11,151 bases of DNA from Eubacteriales bacterium (GTDB taxonomy: Bacteria > Bacillota > Clostridia > Christensenellales > SZUA-584): contig JAQTSP010000064.1 in NCBI GenBank assembly GCA_028711205.1, positions 1-11,151 on the forward strand, in the 5' to 3' direction. The position numbers were made by a program, and so were the translations under genes. Each line of letters opens with the position of its first letter. Position 1 is the stretch's first letter. Under the pieces are notes generated by a model, which searched no databases, was not told the DNA's origin, and saw only the letters and a program-made list of their open reading frames with translations. Below are positions 6,946 to 11,151 of the stretch, piece after piece.

Positions 6946-8881
6946 GATCCTTGCCTTGCTTTTTGGTATGGTTCAGTAATCCGCCGTCTTTGAGCACGCC
7001 TTTGAGCCGGTCCGAGACATCGAGCCGCACTTCAAACTCAAATCCTTTTGTAGCGTTTTCCACAGTAAATTTTGTTTTGCCGTCCACTTTACCGATCGCA
7101 TCCCGAATGACGAGGGCGTCACCAAGATCGATCTGATCGTATGTGCTCTCGTCGGTAAAGACGAGCGGGAGTATGCCGGAATTAGTGAGATTGGCCATAT
7201 GTATCCGCGCGAATGATTTTGCGATGACGCCCCTGACGCCAAGATACAGCGGCACAAGCGCTGCGTGCTCACGCGAAGACCCCTGGCCGTAGTTATGCCC
7301 GGCCACGAGGAACCCGCCGCCCTTTTCCTTGGCGCGGGCGGGGAACGTTTCGTCCACCGGCTTTAAGCAGAAGTCGGACAGATGCGGTATGTTCGACCGG
7401 TACGGCAGAAGACTCGCGCCGGAAGGCATGATGTGGTCGGTTGTGATGTTGTCGTCCATCTTTAGCAGCACGTCGCCCGATACCGTTTCGGTCAGCGTCT
7501 TACCAAGCGGAAACGGCCGTATATTCGGCCCGCGCACGACCTCGGTTTCGCCGTTCCCGTCCGGCGGCGCGATCAGATTGTCGTTGATCATAAACTTTTG
7601 CGGCATGTCGATCGCCAGCGTGTCTGCGCCGATGCCGATGTCGCGCGGGTCACTGAGCACGCCCTGAAGCGCCGTGGCCGCCGCGGTTTCGGGGCTGACG
7701 AGATAGACGTCCGCGCTGGACGTCCCCGACCGCCCGTAGAAGTTGCGGTTGAACGTACGCACCGATACGGCGTTTGACCTTGGCGCCTGGCCCATGCCAA
7801 TGCACGGCCCGCAGGCGCATTCGAGTATGCGGGCACCCGCCGATATCATGTCGGAAAGCGCGCCGTTTTCCGCCAGCATGTTCATGACCTGCTTCGAGCC
7901 GGGCGATATCACGAGGCTGATATCGTCGGCGATGCTCTTTCCTTTCAGTATCGCCGCGACGCGCATCAGATCGAGGTATGATGAGTTGGTGCAGCTTCCG
8001 ATACATACCTGGTCAACTTTTATATGGCCGATGTCGCGCACTTTTTTGACATTGTCCGGACTGTGCGGCATGGCCGCCATCGGTTCAAGTTTTGACAAGT
8101 TGATCGTGATGACCTCGTCGTAGGCCGCGTCAGTATCCGCCTCAAGCGGCTGATAATCGGATTCTCTTCCCTGCGCGGCAAGAAACGCCCGCGTGACGCC
8201 GTCGCTCGGGAATATGGACGTGGTCGCGCCGAGCTCAGCGCCCATGTTGGTGATCGTTGCGCGCTCGGGCACAGAAAGTGCCGCGACACCCTCGCCGAAG
8301 TATTCGACGATCTTTCCGACGCCGCCTTTGACGCCGAGTATTCGGAGCGTTTCGAGTATCACGTCTTTGGCTGAAACACAAAAAGGCAGCTTTCCCACAA
8401 GCTCGACGCCGAGTATTCTGGGCATCGGTATATAATACGCGCCGCCGGCCATCGCGACGGCCACATCAAGGCCGCCCGCGCCGATCGCGATCATGCCGAT
8501 GCCGCCGCCGGTCGGCGTATGGCTGTCCGACCCCAGCAGCGTCGCGCCAGGGTTTCCGAAGCGCTCCAGGTTGACCTGGTGGCATATCCCGTTGCCCGGC
8601 CTGCTGAAATATATACCGTATTTTTTTGCCACCGTTTCGATGTATTTGTGGTCGTCCGCGTTTTCAAAGCCGGACTGCAGCATGTTGTGATCGATGTACG
8701 CCAAAGATTTTTTGGTTTTGACGCGCGGCACGCCCATGGACTCAAACTGCAGATATGCCATTGTACCCGTCGAATCCTGTGTCAACGTATAGTCGATATG
8801 GATCGCGATTTCTTCTCCCGCTTTCATTTCGCCCTGAACCAGATGTTTTTTGAGTATCTTTTCCGCCAGTGTTTTGCTCAC
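6938..8881 (-). CDS. acn: Aconitate hydratase (aconitase)
   Basis: A 4Fe-4S hydro-lyase interconverting citrate and isocitrate through cis-aconitate, in the cytoplasm. Numbering here is from the GTG start (647 residues). The three cluster cysteines are C297 (GSCTNS) and C357/C360 (CGPC). Other signatures are GSDSHTPTGGG (about 117-127), FNRNFYGRSG (377-386), DNITTDHIMPSG (about 477-488) and the swivel-domain GQGSSREHAA (532-541), whose Ser-Arg pair is catalytic. It is shorter than the 850-900 residue AcnA/AcnB types and matches the compact single-chain class found in clostridia and some thermophiles. The motif GQGSSREHAALVPLYLG favours aconitase over isopropylmalate isomerase. The longest frame begins at TTG 8893, but GGAGGG at 8886-8891 overlaps that codon and sits correctly before GTG 8881, so I chose GTG. 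It heads an operon with the two ChrA genes. Confidence 0.94.
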   Translation of the reverse strand: MSKTLAEKILKKHLVQGEMKAGEEIAIHIDYTLTQDSTGTMAYLQFESMGVPRVKTKKSLAYIDHNMLQSGFENADDHKYIETVAKKYGIYFSRPGNGICHQVNLERFGNPGATLLGSDSHTPTGGGIGMIAIGAGGLDVAVAMAGGAYYIPMPRILGVELVGKLPFCVSAKDVILETLRILGVKGGVGKIVEYFGEGVAALSVPERATITNMGAELGATTSIFPSDGVTRAFLAAQGRESDYQPLEADTDAAYDEVITINLSKLEPMAAMPHSPDNVKKVRDIGHIKVDQVCIGSCTNSSYLDLMRVAAILKGKSIADDISLVISPGSKQVMNMLAENGALSDMISAGARILECACGPCIGMGQAPRSNAVSVRTFNRNFYGRSGTSSADVYLVSPETAAATALQGVLSDPRDIGIGADTLAIDMPQKFMINDNLIAPPDGNGETEVVRGPNIRPFPLGKTLTETVSGDVLLKMDDNITTDHIMPSGASLLPYRSNIPHLSDFCLKPVDETFPARAKEKGGGFLVAGHNYGQGSSREHAALVPLYLGVRGVIAKSFARIHMANLTNSGILPLVFTDESTYDQIDLGDALVIRDAIGKVDGKTKFTVENATKGFEFEVRLDVSDRLKGVLKDGGLLNHTKKQGKDHG

Positions 8882-8914
8882 GTTGCCCTCCAAATAATAC
8901 GATTTTGTGCTATC

Positions 8915-8943
8915 ATTCTACCTTTTGTCATAAAAAAAATCAA
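8915..8943 (-). promoter_or_regulatory. Candidate promoter of the aconitase-ChrA operon
   Basis: On the minus strand, TTGATT (8943-8938) and TAGAAT (8920-8915) are spaced by 17 bases, matching sigma-A consensus at four and five of six positions. Transcription would start near 8908, about 27 bases before the GTG codon. The -35 hexamer lies in the right arm of the spoVT terminator stem. An alternative ATGACA (8931-8926) with CAAAAT (8907-8902) is weaker and would leave almost no leader. Confidence 0.5.
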
Positions 8944-8987
8944 CTTGAATGCATAAAATAGACTGCTCTTTATGCACCAAGTTGATT
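8931..8987 (-). terminator. Intrinsic terminator of spoVT
   Basis: On the minus strand, bases 8987-8969 pair with 8957-8938 over about 19 positions with a single bulged T. The outer part is AATCAACTTG with CAAGTTGATT. A run of eight T's (8939-8932) follows, of which the first two also pair. The hairpin begins about 40 bases after the spoVT stop and is unusually long and stable. The plus-strand reading lacks a T-run, so it acts in the minus direction. Confidence 0.88.
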
Positions 8988-9027
8988 CAAGAACTTTCTG
9001 AAATTCGTCAAAATTTCTGAAGTCTGA

Positions 9028-9570
9028 TTATTGTTCCATTTGTTTTCCCATAAACGCGGCCGCGGCCTCGGCGGCTTTTTGTTCCGCATCGCCAATTATC
9101 GCGCCGCCGCGCGCAACGACCACGATGGCACCGATCGGCTGGCCGTCCATCGAGATCGGGGCGATCAGCTGAGATGTGGTCTGCGATGAATCTTCGCCGC
9201 TGACAAGCGGTATGGTATTTGCCCCATCTTTTTTTATAACGGTCCTTGCATTCATGCTGTCTTCAAGTGCGCTGCTGACGGCACGCTCAAAATATTCTCT
9301 TTTATACTCTCCGCTCGCAGCCAAAACGGTATCACGGTCGCTGATGATCGTTGTCAGGCCCAACGTGGAAGATAAAGCTTCCGCAAAATCGAGCGCGAAC
9401 GCCGCAAGCTCACCGATCGGAGAATACTTTTTCAAGATGATACCGCCTTCACGATCCGTGTATATTTCGAGCGGGTCACCTTCGCGTATTCTCAGTGTTC
9501 GCCGTATTTCCTTTGGTATGACAATCCTGCCAAGCTCATCAATTCTTCTGACAATGCCTGTCGCTTTCAT
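9028..9570 (-). CDS. spoVT: Stage V sporulation protein T (AbrB-family regulator)
   Basis: A DNA-binding transcription factor which, in Bacillus and Clostridium, adjusts late forespore gene expression under sigma-G. The N-terminal swapped-hairpin AbrB domain (about 1-50) begins MKATGIVRRIDELGRIVIPK and continues RRTLRIREGDPLEIY, almost identical to the Bacillus subtilis protein as I remember it. The C-terminal part (about 55-178) is the GAF-like domain, ending AAAAFMGKQMEQ as in known SpoVT proteins. Length is 180 residues against about 178 in B. subtilis. The start is certain: AAAGGAGG (9585-9578) lies seven bases upstream. This gene is the best evidence that the host forms endospores. I looked for a sigma-G promoter in 9586-9700 and saw only a -10-like CATAATT without a matching -35. 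Its transcript ends at the strong hairpin at 8931-8987. The 195 bases upstream, to the peroxiredoxin stop, hold only a weak hairpin (9713-9730). Confidence 0.96.
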   Translation of the reverse strand: MKATGIVRRIDELGRIVIPKEIRRTLRIREGDPLEIYTDREGGIILKKYSPIGELAAFALDFAEALSSTLGLTTIISDRDTVLAASGEYKREYFERAVSSALEDSMNARTVIKKDGANTIPLVSGEDSSQTTSQLIAPISMDGQPIGAIVVVARGGAIIGDAEQKAAEAAAAFMGKQMEQ

Positions 9571-9765
9571 GTTTTCTCCTCCTTTAATACAAATTTGTTT
9601 TGCTGTTATTGTTTGTTAGAACGGTCAAATTATGCGCATTGTGTAAGAAATCGAGAAAAGTAAATATTAAGTATCGCCTCCAGAATAATGCGTACTTCCA
9701 ATTTTATTAATTACAAGCAGGAGCGCTTGTCCCGACTCTTTAATAATTTGTTTGAGCGGATGTGG

Positions 9766-10446
9766 TTATTTGCTTTTCTTGAGACAGAGGAACCAGTCAA
9801 GGCAATACATGTCGTCAGGCGTCGATTCCATACGGTCTTTTGCAACGCCGCACGAGCCGGCCGGCGGTACGATTACATCATCTCCCGGCTGCCAGTTTGC
9901 CGGTGTCGCGACGCCCTCCGCGTCCGCTTTTTGCAGCGCCATGATGATACGTTTGATCTCGGCAAAGTTCCTGCCTGTCGACGCGGGGTAATACAGTATG
10001 ACCCGGACAACTGCTTTCGGGTCGATGATGAATACCGCGCGCACGGCCATCGTATCGGATGCCCCGGGCTGGATCATGCCGAATTTTTTGGCGACGGTCA
10101 TTTTGATATCCTCGATCAGCGGGAACTTGACCTCGACATTCTTCATGCCTTTAAATTCGATTTTATCCTTGATTGTCCTCAGCCACGCGATATGTGAATA
10201 TAAGCCGTCGACAGAAAGCCCGATTAGTTCGGTGTTAAGAGCCGTAAACTCGTCTGCCATTGACGCAAAAGTCATAAATTCGGTGGTGCATACAGGAGTA
10301 AAATCTGCCGGGTGACTGAAAAGTATGACCCATTTGCCCTCGTAATCCTCCGGAAAGCTGATTTCCCCTTGTGTTGTTTTTGCCTTAAAGGAAGGGGCTT
10401 TGTCGCCGATCAGTGGAAAAGTTGCCATGTTTACGCTTTCTTCCAT
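9766..10446 (-). CDS. Peroxiredoxin, Prx6/AhpC-like
   Basis: A thiol peroxidase that reduces hydrogen peroxide and organic hydroperoxides in the cytoplasm, at 226 residues. The active-site motif PxxxTxxC is P46-A-D-F-T50-P-V-C53, with C53 the peroxidatic cysteine. R136 (AVRAVF) is the likely conserved active-site Arg. The long C-terminal domain (about 160-226), with WQPGDDVIVPP and GSCGVAKDRM, places it in the Prx6-like class found in archaea and anaerobic bacteria. It has additional cysteines at C199, C215 and C221 (CLDWFLC), which in that class can act as resolving partners, so the enzyme need not be strictly 1-Cys. AAAGGAG at 10461-10455 is eight bases before the chosen ATG, preferred over the ATG at codon 7. 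Transcription is probably from the region 10447-10600. No convincing terminator is seen before spoVT, so read-through into spoVT is possible. Confidence 0.94.
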   Translation of the reverse strand: MEESVNMATFPLIGDKAPSFKAKTTQGEISFPEDYEGKWVILFSHPADFTPVCTTEFMTFASMADEFTALNTELIGLSVDGLYSHIAWLRTIKDKIEFKGMKNVEVKFPLIEDIKMTVAKKFGMIQPGASDTMAVRAVFIIDPKAVVRVILYYPASTGRNFAEIKRIIMALQKADAEGVATPANWQPGDDVIVPPAGSCGVAKDRMESTPDDMYCLDWFLCLKKSK

Positions 10447-10500
10447 TTAAAATACTCCTTTCATTTTTTTTCTTTGCTATCAGTTTTAGCGAGAAAATAT

Positions 10501-10528
10501 ATTTTATTTGGCTATGTTTACATGGTAA
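10501..10528 (-). promoter_or_regulatory. Weak candidate promoter of the peroxiredoxin gene
   Basis: On the minus strand TTACCA (10528-10523) is followed after 16 bases by TAAAAT (10506-10501). Four of six -35 and five of six -10 positions match consensus. The region is very AT-rich, so chance matches are likely. Confidence 0.3.
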
Positions 10529-10554
10529 TAATACATTAATGTGGAAATTAGTTC

Positions 10555-10569
10555 TGTAACTTTGTTACA
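10555..10569. promoter_or_regulatory. Perfect inverted repeat upstream of the peroxiredoxin gene
   Basis: TGTAAC-TTT-GTTACA is a perfect dyad with six-base arms, about 110 bases upstream of the peroxiredoxin start. It could be an operator for a redox-responsive repressor. It does not match the classical PerR box (TTATAATNATTATAA). It resembles a Rex-type site only loosely, in having TGT and ACA ends. Function is unproven. Confidence 0.35.
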
Positions 10570-10578
10570 ATAACTATA

Positions 10579-10597
10579 CAATATTTTTTAAATATTG
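10579..10597. repeat. AT-rich inverted repeat between small membrane gene and peroxiredoxin gene
   Basis: CAATATTT-TTT-AAATATTG has perfect eight-base arms around three T's. It begins ten bases after the neighbouring dyad. It could be a second operator, or a weak transcription-slowing hairpin after the small membrane protein gene. It has no GC-rich stem, so it is not a convincing intrinsic terminator. Confidence 0.35.
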
Positions 10598-10664
10598 GAA
10601 AATATAGCTCAGCTTGCAGACTTTTGCCGGAAATTAAATTAAGGAAAAGCAGAATCAAAGGGCC

Positions 10665-10898
10665 TCATTCAATGTCATCCGATTTCTTCTTTTTTTCCAT
10701 GAAGAACGACGCAACAAAAGAAATGGCCAGGAAAATGATAGCAATAATAATGAATGGCCTTGAGTTGTCGACAGGGCAGACGCCTTCAGGCAGGCTGGCT
10801 CTTGATTTGATGATCGAATAAAAAGCGTATGCGCCAAGCGCTGCGCCAACACCGAACGATATATTTGATATGTATTTAATAATCTTTTTATGTTTCAT
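10665..10898 (-). CDS. Small two-span membrane protein, unknown function
   Basis: A 77-residue protein that I do not recognise. It has a basic N-terminus (MKHKKIIKY), a first hydrophobic segment (about 11-30), a short loop of about 18 residues with one cysteine (C41 in EGVCPVDNSRP), a second very hydrophobic segment (about 49-66), and a charged tail MEKKKKSDDIE. The positive-inside rule predicts both ends in the cytoplasm and the Cys-containing loop outside. An earlier ATG at 10904 is in frame, but AAGGA (10909-10905) abuts it directly. The same AAGGA is six bases before the ATG at 10898, which I therefore use as the start. The gene runs the same way as the peroxiredoxin gene 218 bases downstream, with its own likely promoter at 10930. 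Similar small membrane proteins can be stress or envelope factors; no function is claimed. Confidence 0.75.
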   Translation of the reverse strand: MKHKKIIKYISNISFGVGAALGAYAFYSIIKSRASLPEGVCPVDNSRPFIIIAIIFLAISFVASFFMEKKKKSDDIE

Positions 10899-10920
10899 AT
10901 ACATTCCTTAATTTTTTGAT

Positions 10921-10950
10921 ATAAAAACCATTATAACACATGGTTTTAAT
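10921..10950. repeat. Inverted repeat spanning the -10 of the small membrane gene
   Basis: The arms 10921-10931 (ATAAAAACCAT) and 10940-10950 (ATGGTTTTAAT) are complementary at ten of eleven positions, with eight bases between. The minus-strand TATAAT lies within and beside the left arm, so a protein bound here would block the promoter. A repressor site is a reasonable guess, but the repeat is AT-rich. Confidence 0.4.
10930..10938 (-). promoter_or_regulatory. Extended -10 promoter of the small membrane protein gene
   Basis: On the minus strand, TGTTATAAT reads from 10938 to 10930. This is a perfect TATAAT preceded by the TGN extension. No good -35 hexamer is visible, as is common for extended -10 promoters. 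The start would be near 10923, about 25 bases before the ATG. Confidence 0.5.
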
Positions 10951-11028
10951 AGTTCGCGAATACATTTTTAAAACAGGCTGATCACGAGGTATTGATTTTT
11001 TATCACGACTGTATTATTTTAATGAGCG

Positions 11029-11037
11029 TGGTACAAT
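11029..11037 (+). promoter_or_regulatory. Extended -10 promoter of the VOC-family gene
   Basis: TGGTACAAT has a five-of-six -10 hexamer (TACAAT 11032-11037) with the TGN extension. Transcription would start near 11044, just before the GGAGGG ribosome binding site (11048-11053). No consensus -35 is seen 16-18 bases upstream. Confidence 0.5.
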
Positions 11038-11058
11038 AAAGAAAAACGGAGGGATAGT

Positions 11059-11151
11059 ATGGCTTGTAAAAAAACGGAATGCGGATGTTGCTGCAAGATC
11101 TTGGGCCTTGCGCATATCGGGGTTTTTGTGAAGGATATCGTTAAGTCGATC
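11059..11151 (+). CDS. VOC/glyoxalase-family protein, 3' end outside window
   Basis: Only the first 31 codons are present and the frame is open to the right edge. GGAGGG at 11048-11053 sits five bases before the ATG. After a cysteine-rich leader (MACKKTECGCCCK, five cysteines in twelve residues) the sequence LGLAHIGVFVKDIVKSI matches the first beta strand of vicinal-oxygen-chelate proteins such as lactoylglutathione lyase, where the His is usually a metal ligand. Family members isomerise or cleave substrates on a divalent metal, or bind antibiotics; the specific reaction cannot be told from this fragment. The Cys leader is not part of the standard fold. Confidence 0.82.
   Translation, partial: MACKKTECGCCCKILGLAHIGVFVKDIVKSI

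Noticed and set aside
8519..8956. Plus-strand open frame opposite the aconitase start
   Set aside because: It overlaps aconitase, its promoter and the spoVT terminator. It has no ribosome binding site and its product shows no recognisable family.
9713..9730. Hairpin ACAAGC/GCTTGT downstream of the peroxiredoxin gene as its terminator
   Set aside because: The stem is only six pairs and no T-run follows on the minus strand, so I do not call a terminator.
9688..10197. Plus-strand open frame opposite the peroxiredoxin gene
   Set aside because: It is an antisense shadow: the peroxiredoxin frame has all family motifs and a proper ribosome binding site, and this one has none.
10600..10622. tRNA-like string TATAGCTCAGCTTGCAGA
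   Set aside because: It resembles the D-arm start of a tRNA (TAGCTCAG), but no acceptor stem, anticodon arm or T-arm GTTCGAAT follows.
10447..10664. PerR box upstream of the peroxiredoxin gene
   Set aside because: I looked for TTATAATNATTATAA-like dyads and found none; the dyads present have a different sequence.

Overview
The window looks like chromosomal DNA from a spore-forming member of the Clostridia (Bacillota) with roughly balanced GC. The evidence is a near-full-length SpoVT, a T-box-controlled isoleucyl-tRNA synthetase of the long clostridial type, strong AAGGAG-like ribosome binding sites, compact intrinsic terminators and sigma-A-type promoters. I see no insertion sequence, phage gene, CRISPR array, tRNA or rRNA gene.

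Layout, left to right. Positions 2-709 hold the 3' part of a lipoprotein gene of unknown function, followed by a probable terminator. Positions 798-1124 hold a promoter (TTTACA, 17 bp, TATAAT) and a complete T-box leader with readable antiterminator and terminator, feeding ileS (1125-4232). A strong terminator follows. A plus-strand pair comes next: a short-chain dehydrogenase/reductase and a small FMN nitroreductase separated by one base (4351-5746), closed by a terminator. From 5795 the strand switches. A three-gene minus-strand operon reads aconitase (GTG start at 8881), then two half-size ChrA-family transporter subunits, with stop/start overlaps of 8 and 4 bases. Upstream of it, also on the minus strand, are spoVT (9028-9570), a Prx6-type peroxiredoxin (9766-10446) and a small two-span membrane protein (10665-10898). 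At the right edge a plus-strand VOC/glyoxalase-family gene begins and is cut off by the window.

The ileS unit is a classical feedback circuit: uncharged tRNA-Ile should stabilise the antiterminator and switch on the synthetase. The SDR/nitroreductase pair is probably a redox unit of unknown substrate. The aconitase/ChrA coupling is the most unusual context here, because it suggests the transporter pair may move an anion tied to aconitase chemistry rather than chromate; this is inference only. Twice, a promoter -35 hexamer appears to lie inside or next to the terminator of the preceding gene.

I did not find a clearly new multi-gene system. The findings are local: unusual gene coupling, a residue substitution in an SDR, candidate operators, a cysteine-rich N-terminal tag, and two start codons that should differ from the longest open frame.
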